NCBI GenBank assembly: GCA_938048445.1
Contig: CALIVE010000034.1
Location: 1-9,644, forward strand
Reading direction: 5' to 3'
From: Minisyncoccota bacterium
GTDB taxonomy: Bacteria > Patescibacteriota > Minisyncoccia > UBA6257 > HR35
Length of the DNA: 9,644 bases
Every line of letters begins with the position of its first letter. Position 1 is the first letter of the stretch. Below the pieces are notes generated by a model, which had not been told where the DNA came from, ran no database searches, and was given only the letters and a program-made list of their open reading frames with translations. Both the position numbers and the translations under genes were made by a program. Shown one piece after another: positions 1 to 6,472 of the stretch.

Positions 1-545
1 CAACTTCCAGGCGTTTCTCCTGAATGTTGTCTTGCTATTAAATATACTCCATTTTTACTTTTATCATTATAAATATTACTTAACCTTATAATTCCCCTTT
101 CTTCTTGACTAACTCCAATTATATCTTTTTTCCAGTATCCATTTGTATCTTTTAAAAGTTTTTCAAGTTCTTTCTTTCCGTAAGGATAACATAAAGCAAT
201 TTCAAATAAATCCTTTTTAATATCCAATACCCATATTACAGATTTTCTACCATCATCAAAATTTATAATTTCTGGCTTTGGTAATCTTTTCCAATTGTCA
301 TCTTTAAATTTTATAACTGGTCTTAAATTCTCTGGCATACTTCCACCCAACATATTATAGGAATGTTTCAGAACAATTTTTATTTTTTTTATATTTGAAA
401 CTTTGACTTTAAAATAAAACCATAGGCATTCAGGACCACCCTTAGGAGAAGGAGAAAAACTTAAAACTGGCAGATGACTATATTCTATTGAAATATCGCA
501 TACATTACTTTGAGGAAAATCTTTGATAATTTCAATTTTTTCCAT
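1..545 (-). CDS. M14 family zinc carboxypeptidase, cytosolic carboxypeptidase-like (5' part only, runs off left edge)
   Basis: An open frame of 181 complete codons starts at ATG 545 and reaches the window edge without a stop, so the C-terminus is missing. Seen: an N-terminal beta-rich region (about residues 15-125) containing a CYPY motif at 119-122, followed by the start of a catalytic domain ending in ARQHSGETPGS. H174 and E177 form the HxxE zinc-binding pair of M14 metallocarboxypeptidases. The CYPY segment followed by an ARxHxGE motif is characteristic of the cytosolic carboxypeptidase (CCP/AGBL-like) subgroup, which has an N-terminal beta-sandwich domain. No signal peptide is visible. 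The start lies inside the 3' end of the anSME gene (14-bp overlap). The only SD-like purine run is about 15 bases upstream, so translation is probably coupled to anSME. Substrate unknown; a peptide or amide bond is expected from the family. The remaining zinc His and the catalytic Glu lie outside the window. Confidence 0.8.
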   Translation of the reverse strand, partial: MEKIEIIKDFPQSNVCDISIEYSHLPVLSFSPSPKGGPECLWFYFKVKVSNIKKIKIVLKHSYNMLGGSMPENLRPVIKFKDDNWKRLPKPEIINFDDGRKSVIWVLDIKKDLFEIALCYPYGKKELEKLLKDTNGYWKKDIIGVSQEERGIIRLSNIYNDKSKNGVYLIARQHSGETPGS

Positions 546-1644
546 TTTGAAATTTTAAAATTTCCTTTACAATAATTTTAAACCTTTCAATAGAATGTGA
601 AAAGAATTTTTTATATGAAGAACAAAAATAATCAACTCCTTTAAAATTCTTCCATTTTACATATCTATTCCATAAACAACCATTTTTACATATAAAATTC
701 CATTCGCAATCTTTACATCTTACTGGTTGAATTTCCTTCATTTCACCAAATCTTTTCAGTTTATCATATATTTTATCAATTTGTTCTTCAAAAATATTTC
801 CAAGTTTAAAATCTTGCATAACAAAAAAGTCACACGGATAAACATCTCCATTATGTTCTATAACAACATATTCACCACATCTCTTTTTTAATGTACAGTT
901 TGATGGTTCAAATCCAGATAGAACTTCAATTATATTATCAAAAAACCTTATAGATACTGAAGGGAAGCCGTTATTCCACCACAGTTCAAAAATCTTGATT
1001 AAAAAATTTCCATAGGTTTCTGGAGTTGTGGAAAAATCACTTATTTTGTCATTTTTTCTATCTATTGCAGGAATAAACTGTAAATATTGAAAATTGTTAT
1101 TAACAAAAAAATTAAAGATTTTTTCAGGAAATTTTCCTGTATGTTCTCCAATTGTAGATAAAATATTAAATTGAACATTACTTTTCTTTATAAGATTTAT
1201 AACCTCTATTACCTTCTTATATGTTTTCCTCCCATCATTATATTTCCTATAAAAATTATGAATTTCTTCAGGACCGTCTAAACTAATTCCAACAAAAATA
1301 TTGTATTTTAGAAAAAATTCAATCCATTTTTCATCTATTAAAATTCCATTTGTCTGTATTGCATTTCCAACAATTTGACCACTTTTACCATATTTTTTTT
1401 GAAATTCAATAACTTTATAATAAAAATCAATTCCACATAAAAGTGGTTCACCTCCCTGCCAACAAAAATATATATTTTTTCCTTCTGAATAATCCATAAA
1501 TCTCTGTATAAAAAACTCAAGAGTTTTTAAATCCATTATTTTACCTTCTGGATATATAGATTTAGTTTTTTTATAGAAGCAATAATAACAATTAAGATTA
1601 CATAGATAAGAAGTTGGTTTAATTAATAATTCAATTTTATTCAT
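532..1644 (-). CDS. Anaerobic sulfatase-maturating enzyme (anSME), radical SAM/SPASM
   Basis: Post-translationally oxidises the active-site Cys (or Ser) of sulfatases to C-alpha-formylglycine, using S-adenosylmethionine and three [4Fe-4S] clusters, without oxygen. From ATG 1644 the protein is 370 aa, the size recalled for the Clostridium perfringens enzyme. Seen: the radical-SAM motif CNLNCYYC with C15, C19 and C22; a GGEP motif at about 64-67; SISLDGP-like strand and loop residues around 120-125; and a SPASM region with C250, C256, C271, C310, C313, C319, C323 and C341 suited to two auxiliary clusters. D272 in YPCDFF matches the family's catalytic Asp. The frame stays open upstream to an ATG at 1740, but that would add 32 residues lying inside the sulfatase gene, and the conserved LIKP start follows M1 of the shorter form. 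ATG 1644 overlaps the upstream sulfatase stop by 8 bp, which supports a direct functional pairing. Cytosolic. Confidence 0.93.
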   Translation of the reverse strand: MNKIELLIKPTSYLCNLNCYYCFYKKTKSIYPEGKIMDLKTLEFFIQRFMDYSEGKNIYFCWQGGEPLLCGIDFYYKVIEFQKKYGKSGQIVGNAIQTNGILIDEKWIEFFLKYNIFVGISLDGPEEIHNFYRKYNDGRKTYKKVIEVINLIKKSNVQFNILSTIGEHTGKFPEKIFNFFVNNNFQYLQFIPAIDRKNDKISDFSTTPETYGNFLIKIFELWWNNGFPSVSIRFFDNIIEVLSGFEPSNCTLKKRCGEYVVIEHNGDVYPCDFFVMQDFKLGNIFEEQIDKIYDKLKRFGEMKEIQPVRCKDCEWNFICKNGCLWNRYVKWKNFKGVDYFCSSYKKFFSHSIERFKIIVKEILKFQNGKN

Positions 1645-2992
1645 TTTTTTCTGGTAATTTTGCTCCTGTATCTTTAATATAATCCCATAACAATTCTTTA
1701 AGGATTTTAAATTCTTTTGGATTTTTATTGATAAGGTCATTTTTTTCTTCTATATCTTCGTTTAAATTGAAAATCAAATATTTCTCATATTGATAAGAAT
1801 AAACAAGTTTCCAACTATCATAAATAATTGCAGAAGAAGGGGTTCCCCCTTGATTTCCATAGTGAGGCCAGTGAAAAAATAAAGGTCTTTTTATATTTTC
1901 TCCTTTTAAAATAGGTAAAAAACTTATTCCATCTTTATGTTGTTCAGGAATTTTTGGTAGTTCTAAGATATCAAGTATTGTAGGGTAAAAATCATTTGAG
2001 ATAACTGGAAAATCAGATTTTTTTATATTTATTCCAGGTATTTTCATTATTAAAGAAACTCTAATTCCTCCTTGTTCAATCCATCCTTTTCCTTCTCTTA
2101 AAGGAAGATTGCAAGTCGGAGAACCCTCAGCAGTTGAAAGTCCACCATTATCAGAAGTAAAAATAATTATAGTATTTTCATATTTTTTTGTTTCTTTTAA
2201 AGCATTTATAACCTTTCCTATATTCTCATCAAGATTTTCTATCATTCCTGCATATAAAGGATCTGATTGAATAATTCTTCTTATTACTTTTAAATGTTTT
2301 TTATGCTCACAGGGAAAATTTTCTCCTTCTATAAATGGATTTAATTTATCAAGACCAATTTTTTTTGCCTTATTTTTATATTTTTCCACATATCTTTCAG
2401 GAACTTGAATAGGTATATGGACAGCATAATGGGATAGAAATAAGAAAAAAGGATGTTCAGTTTCTTTTATTATTTTTATTGCTTCTTCTGTTAATCTATC
2501 TGTTAAATATTCTCCTTCTGGTCCATCTTCTAAAGTAGGTATTTTGTAAGGAGAAAAATAACCATATCTTGGCATTCCCCATCCACAACCACCTATATTT
2601 TTATCATATCCATAATTTTCTGGCCAAAAATTTTTTCCTCCAAGATGCCATTTTCCAACAAAATATGTTTTATATCCAAATTCTTTAAGATAACTTGCAA
2701 TTGTTTTCTCTTCCTTAGGTAAGTATTCAAGATTTTCAGGTGGTTTTAATTTACCTATATCTTTTCCTCCTATAAAATTAGTTATACCAATTCTTGCTGG
2801 ATATTTTCCAGTTTGAATACTTGCTCTTGTTGGTGAACAGACAGGACTTGATACATAAGCATTTGTAAAAACAATTCCATCTTGTGCAATTTTATCTATA
2901 TTTGATGTTTCATAAAATTCACTTCCATATATACTTAAATCCTTCCATCCAAGGTCATCAATTAAAATAAAAAGAAGATTATATTTTTTCAT
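1637..2992 (-). CDS. Cys-type sulfatase (formylglycine-dependent, S1 family)
   Basis: Hydrolyses a sulfate ester; the substrate cannot be read from the sequence but a sulfated sugar is likely. Seen over 451 aa: metal-binding D12-D13 right after the N-terminal strand; the sulfatase signature C52-S-P-T-R56 followed by the ASIQTGKYP helix; GKWHLGG with K114 and H116; SHYAVHIP with H188 and H192; the metal-binding D281-N282-G-G; and K302 in GKGW. This is a complete FGly-sulfatase active-site set, with DN as the second metal pair. C52 is the predicted target of the anSME encoded immediately downstream. There is no N-terminal signal peptide: the catalytic domain begins at residue 4, so the enzyme looks cytoplasmic, unlike many polysaccharide sulfatases. 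The start codon overlaps the stop of the preceding gene in ATGA (4 bp) and lacks a strong ribosome site, which suggests translational coupling. Confidence 0.93.
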   Translation of the reverse strand: MKKYNLLFILIDDLGWKDLSIYGSEFYETSNIDKIAQDGIVFTNAYVSSPVCSPTRASIQTGKYPARIGITNFIGGKDIGKLKPPENLEYLPKEEKTIASYLKEFGYKTYFVGKWHLGGKNFWPENYGYDKNIGGCGWGMPRYGYFSPYKIPTLEDGPEGEYLTDRLTEEAIKIIKETEHPFFLFLSHYAVHIPIQVPERYVEKYKNKAKKIGLDKLNPFIEGENFPCEHKKHLKVIRRIIQSDPLYAGMIENLDENIGKVINALKETKKYENTIIIFTSDNGGLSTAEGSPTCNLPLREGKGWIEQGGIRVSLIMKIPGINIKKSDFPVISNDFYPTILDILELPKIPEQHKDGISFLPILKGENIKRPLFFHWPHYGNQGGTPSSAIIYDSWKLVYSYQYEKYLIFNLNEDIEEKNDLINKNPKEFKILKELLWDYIKDTGAKLPEKNE

Positions 2993-4356
2993 TCTATTGA
3001 TGAAGAGGCAAGTTCATATTTTCCTTGTATTCCTTTAATTGTCTTTGATTTTTTATCAAAAAATATTGTCCCAAATTTTTTTAAAAATTCTTTTGCTATT
3101 TCTGGATTTTTATCTATTAAATTTTCTGTTTCGTTTGGGTCATTTTTAATATTGAACAGAAAATCAACTTCTTGATCGGGCGTTAAAATGAAACTCCACT
3201 CTTTATTTCTTATACATCTATATATACCACCTTTATATCCTGAAATCACCACATCTCTATGTTCATCTTTATCCCCTTTAATTACAGAGAAAAAACTTTT
3301 TCCAGCAAGTGGGATATTATTATTTTCAAAACCAAGTATCTCAAGTATTGTAGGTAAAACATCAGGAAACTGAATTAATGATTCAACTTTCCCTTTATAA
3401 AATTCTTTTGGAAATTTCATGATAAATGGGACTTTTAATAATTCACTATACATTCTATCTGAACCTTTCAAAAATTTACCATGGTCGCAAAGAGGATGTC
3501 CGTGGTCAGCAGTTAAAATTATTAAAGAGTCCTCATAAAAATTCATTCTTTCAAGTTCATCAAATAAAAAACCAAGACAATAATCAACAAAACTCACTTC
3601 ACCTGCATAAAGTCCTCTTATAAAATCAATTTCTTGTTTTGTAGCCCATTCTTCAGCAACTCCACCCATAGGCATAATTAATCTTTTCCCTTTATAATCT
3701 TTTGGAGTATAAGTATCAAATCTTTTAGGTGGGTCCCAAGGTTCATGTGGTTCAAAAGAATCAATCCATAAAAATATCTTTTTATTTGTCTTTCTTGCTT
3801 TTTTTAAAAAATCAATACTTTTCTCAACGACTTGCATAGTAAACCAGTTTTTTTCATCCATATCATCTGTATTTGCAAGAAATTGTAAGACCCTTTTTCT
3901 CCATTCTTCTGGGTAATTTTCATTCACATAATCATCAAGATTTCTCTTTGTTATAGGAACTTTGTAAGGGTCATATTCCTGCCCTCTTATCCATTCATAA
4001 ATATTAAATCCTCTATGGTAATTCATACCATGCTTTCTGTAATGATATGTATCTGTAATAAGCCCTGAAATATAATCTTCCCTAATTAAAATCTCTCCAA
4101 TTGTTAAATCATAATCTGTCAAAGGGCACCATGGTCTATATGGCAATGAATAAAATCCAGTCATTAGTTCATATCTTACGGGAATTGTTGGAAGTCCACA
4201 AGGATAAACATTTTCAAAAACAACTGAATTTTTAGCAAAGTTATCTATATTTGTTGTTTTACAACTTTCAATGTTTTCAAAAACTTTCTTCCCTTTATTA
4301 TAAATACTTACATGGTCTTGCCTCAAACTATCAACCATAATAAAAATTAGATTCAT
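2989..4356 (-). CDS. Sulfatase-like hydrolase with Thr in place of the formylglycine Cys
   Basis: Alkaline phosphatase superfamily hydrolase of 455 aa with the overall sulfatase fold. Seen: an N-terminal strand ending in metal ligand D9 and then D14; the signature region LPT57-I-P-V-R61 followed by YELMTG, which aligns with CxPxR...TG but has Thr at the nucleophile position; H204 in FEPHEPWDPP; D284-H285-G as the second metal pair, where sulfatases more often have DN; K294 in HGKFLKG; and a C-terminal subdomain ending near DPNETENL, a segment common in sulfatases. C53 lies four residues before T57 but is not in a CxPxR context. A Thr nucleophile plus a DH pair is more like phospho- or phosphonoester hydrolases and LtaS/Ept-type enzymes, so a phosphodiesterase or unusual transferase is as plausible as a sulfatase. 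No signal peptide. It overlaps the next gene by 4 bp. Confidence 0.87.
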   Translation of the reverse strand: MNLIFIMVDSLRQDHVSIYNKGKKVFENIESCKTTNIDNFAKNSVVFENVYPCGLPTIPVRYELMTGFYSLPYRPWCPLTDYDLTIGEILIREDYISGLITDTYHYRKHGMNYHRGFNIYEWIRGQEYDPYKVPITKRNLDDYVNENYPEEWRKRVLQFLANTDDMDEKNWFTMQVVEKSIDFLKKARKTNKKIFLWIDSFEPHEPWDPPKRFDTYTPKDYKGKRLIMPMGGVAEEWATKQEIDFIRGLYAGEVSFVDYCLGFLFDELERMNFYEDSLIILTADHGHPLCDHGKFLKGSDRMYSELLKVPFIMKFPKEFYKGKVESLIQFPDVLPTILEILGFENNNIPLAGKSFFSVIKGDKDEHRDVVISGYKGGIYRCIRNKEWSFILTPDQEVDFLFNIKNDPNETENLIDKNPEIAKEFLKKFGTIFFDKKSKTIKGIQGKYELASSSIE

Positions 4357-4362
4357 TTTTGT

Positions 4363-4368
4363 CTCCTT
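4363..4368 (-). promoter_or_regulatory. Shine-Dalgarno site for the 455-aa sulfatase-like gene
   Basis: On the minus strand AAGGAG ends 6 bases before the ATG at 4356. It is the clearest ribosome site in this operon and fixes the start. It sits in the 70-bp gap 4357-4426 after the phosphodiesterase gene, which otherwise shows only A/T-rich sequence and no convincing hairpin terminator. Read-through between the two genes is therefore likely. Confidence 0.8.
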
Positions 4369-4426
4369 TTTAAAGAAAGTTTTGTAACTAAGAATTATTC
4401 TTTTTTATAATTTAATTAGCAAAAAC

Positions 4427-6409
4427 TTAATTTTCGTCAGTTACATCGCCTTTCAATTTTATTTCAAATGTTTTTTCCCTTACTTTCTCTCTTTTATTTC
4501 TTTTAATTTCTTTTAAATCTCTTTTTAACAATTTTATTTTTGTCTCTTTTAGAAATTCATGTAAAATTCTTCCCTCACTATGAAACGGTAACCTAATATT
4601 CAATATTTTACAAAGAGTTGGAACTATGTCTGTTGTAGAGTATTTAAACTGTTCTTCCTTTGGTATCTTCAGTCCCTTTTTAATAGGAGGACCTGATATT
4701 AATAAAGTTCCCATTACAGAAGTTAAATCTGTTTCATATGTTGGTATCATCGGTCCATGATTCTCTCCATTACATGGAAAAATTACCCTATTTTCGTTAA
4801 TTTTTAAAACTTCTTCACCTGACCATCTATAACCACCAGAATAACAAAAAACAATATCTCCAATATGCTTACCCCATAATCCAACAACAGGGGCCTCTTC
4901 TTTAGAAAGGACAAAAGAAAAAACATGTTTTCCAGTTTCAGGGTCTTTTAGGTCTCTCATAAGTTCTATAATTTTGTCTCTTAATTTTTTATACTCTTCT
5001 TTTTCTACAATCCCATTTTTTTCTCTTCCTTTTAAATTTATCCATATATGGTTTTGATTTATATAGATTTTACTTTTACTCCAATCAATATTATTTCTGT
5101 CAGATGTCTTTTCAATATAGCCATAAGGTAAAAAGTAATTTATTAAAGAGACAGCTTTTTTATTTGCGGGCATTCCATGGTCAGAAACAACAACAAAGAT
5201 AGTTTTTTTATTATCAAATTTTTTAAGGAAGCAACCAACAAATTTATCTGCAAGTTTGTAGAAATTTTTAATAATTTCCATATATTTAGATGCATTTTTT
5301 TCATCATAAAAAGACGACTCTGGTTCAATTCTCCAGATAAATTCATGTCCAACACAATCAAGAATATGCCAATGACAGACAAAAAGTGTATAGTCATTTT
5401 CCTCTATAAAAAATTTAGCAACATCTGACCACCAGTTTATTTCCATCTCAACAATTTCTTGAAAAGTTTTAAATTCTATGAGATTATTTTTAAATAAATA
5501 AAATGAACGGCTTGAATTTATATATGGACCAAACTTTTTATTTATTTCTTTACCTATTTTTTTATTACTACAGATTGAACCATCTGAAGGGAAAACATCT
5601 GTTCTGTAAAGTTTCAAAAATTTTCCATCTTCTGAAAGTTCAATTAGTTTAAAACGAAATGAACCCTTTTTATATTTATTTGAATTACTAATTTTAAATT
5701 TTTCTTCAATCCAATCACTCCAATTCCCTTTTCTTAATTCAACTATTTTCTTTTTATAATCCTTTTCTTTACAGATTAAAATTCTATCATATCCCTTTTG
5801 AGAAGGAACAACAATCCCAAAATAATCTATTTTTTCAATTTCTAAATCTGTTGGAACTATTTCAATTTTAAATTCAAGAAAGTTTTTATTAGAAAAAGGC
5901 AAATTTTTCCAATTTTTTGCAGGTCTAATATTTATAAAAAATTCTTTGTCAATTTCTGGATTATTGTGATAAACAGTTGGCTCTGCAATATCAATAAGTG
6001 AGTGAGTAGGAGCAGCAATATAATCAACAAAAACAATATTCTTTTTTGTTGATGGATATCCTAAATAATTCAAAATAGCCGTTTTTTGTCCTGTCTCTGA
6101 CAAAGTTTCCCAAATATATTCAGCTTTACATATTCCTGAAGTAAAAGCAGAACTACTATAAGTTTTAAAAACTTCTTGATTTTCTCTATGAGTTCCCCAT
6201 ATAACAATAGAATGAGTTCCTGGAGTTGCTCCTGTGACAATTGTTTGCCAGTTTGTAGGAGTTTGTGCTGGAATTACTGGTCTTATTCTTGTAAAAACTC
6301 CATTTTTTGCAAGTTTTTTAAAATTTGGCAGGATATCCTCATTCATAAACTTTTCAACTAAATTTGGGACAAGAGCATCAAGCCCTAAAATAACAACTTT
6401 TGATTTCAT
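4427..6409 (-). CDS. Alkaline phosphatase family protein, type I phosphodiesterase/nucleotide pyrophosphatase-like
   Basis: Predicted two-metal phosphoesterase of 660 aa; the substrate may be a nucleotide, sugar nucleotide or other phosphodiester. Seen: an N-terminal strand KVVILGLD with metal ligand D11; the nucleophile region QT50-PTNWQTIVTG, which matches the NPP pattern of Thr followed by P/N and TG; D351 and H355 in DCVGHE; D410-H411 in SDHGMP; and H551 in NGENHGP. Together these are the seven metal and nucleophile positions expected of the NPP group. About 300 residues separate T50 from D351, more than in compact NPP domains. This reflects a beta-rich insert (about 150-310) with a GNWSDW motif at 228-233 that resembles inserts in other large bacterial members. 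The C-terminal 35 residues are very Lys/Arg/Glu-rich. No signal peptide or membrane segment is seen. First gene of the minus operon, with no clear SD before its ATG. It is homologous in fold to the sulfatases that follow but does not need anSME. Confidence 0.88.
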   Translation of the reverse strand: MKSKVVILGLDALVPNLVEKFMNEDILPNFKKLAKNGVFTRIRPVIPAQTPTNWQTIVTGATPGTHSIVIWGTHRENQEVFKTYSSSAFTSGICKAEYIWETLSETGQKTAILNYLGYPSTKKNIVFVDYIAAPTHSLIDIAEPTVYHNNPEIDKEFFINIRPAKNWKNLPFSNKNFLEFKIEIVPTDLEIEKIDYFGIVVPSQKGYDRILICKEKDYKKKIVELRKGNWSDWIEEKFKISNSNKYKKGSFRFKLIELSEDGKFLKLYRTDVFPSDGSICSNKKIGKEINKKFGPYINSSRSFYLFKNNLIEFKTFQEIVEMEINWWSDVAKFFIEENDYTLFVCHWHILDCVGHEFIWRIEPESSFYDEKNASKYMEIIKNFYKLADKFVGCFLKKFDNKKTIFVVVSDHGMPANKKAVSLINYFLPYGYIEKTSDRNNIDWSKSKIYINQNHIWINLKGREKNGIVEKEEYKKLRDKIIELMRDLKDPETGKHVFSFVLSKEEAPVVGLWGKHIGDIVFCYSGGYRWSGEEVLKINENRVIFPCNGENHGPMIPTYETDLTSVMGTLLISGPPIKKGLKIPKEEQFKYSTTDIVPTLCKILNIRLPFHSEGRILHEFLKETKIKLLKRDLKEIKRNKREKVREKTFEIKLKGDVTDEN

Positions 6410-6420
6410 TTTCTGTTCAA

Positions 6421-6448
6421 TTTACAAGATGTCAAAAAAATTTAAAAT
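6421..6448 (+). promoter_or_regulatory. Possible -35/-10 promoter for the plus-strand operon
   Basis: TTTACA (6421-6426) and TAAAAT (6443-6448), 16 bases apart, are each one mismatch from the sigma-70 consensus, and sit about 25 bases before the ATG at 6473. In sequence this A/T-rich such matches arise easily, so the call is tentative. The divergent gap is only 63 bp and must hold the promoters of both operons. Confidence 0.3.
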
Positions 6449-6449
6449 A

Positions 6450-6458
6450 ATTATATCA
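6450..6458 (-). promoter_or_regulatory. Extended -10 promoter element for the minus-strand operon
   Basis: The minus strand reads TGATATAAT, a perfect TGn plus TATAAT extended -10, ending 40 bases before the ATG at 6409. This would give a leader of roughly 34 bases. The region about 17 bases further upstream has only a poor -35 match, which extended -10 promoters tolerate. The element lies between the ribosome site and the possible promoter of the plus-strand operon, so the two operons may compete for polymerase. It was identified by eye in A/T-rich sequence, so a chance match is possible. Confidence 0.5.
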
Positions 6459-6460
6459 CA

Positions 6461-6466
6461 AAGGAG
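6461..6466 (+). promoter_or_regulatory. Shine-Dalgarno site for the 361-aa gene
   Basis: AAGGAG followed by six A residues and then ATG 6473. The ideal match and spacing fix the start of the first plus-strand gene. Confidence 0.85.
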
Positions 6467-6472
6467 AAAAAA

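Noticed and set aside
1645..1740. A longer anSME start at ATG 1740 that would add 32 residues
   Set aside because: The extra stretch lies inside the sulfatase gene and has no family-like sequence. The shorter start gives 370 aa and puts the radical-SAM Cys at 15, 19 and 22, as recalled for the C. perfringens enzyme.
3188..3623. Open frames on the plus strand inside the 455-aa sulfatase-like gene
   Set aside because: They are antisense shadows of a well-supported gene, with no ribosome site or recognisable motif.
4390..4410. AAGAATTATTCTT palindrome followed by T residues in the gap after the phosphodiesterase gene
   Set aside because: It is a short A/T-only palindrome with no room for a loop and no G+C stem, so it is not a credible terminator or operator.
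5143..5428. Open frames on both strands inside the phosphodiesterase gene
   Set aside because: The main frame here carries the conserved D351, H355, D410 and H411 motifs, so the alternatives are by-products of A/T-rich sequence.
6429..6443. The 15-base sequence ATGTCAAAAAAATTT here recurs at 9365-9379, and both copies would read MSKKF
   Set aside because: It is low-complexity A/T sequence; the copy at 6429 lies in the divergent gap and leads into a shadow frame of the 361-aa gene. Most likely coincidence.
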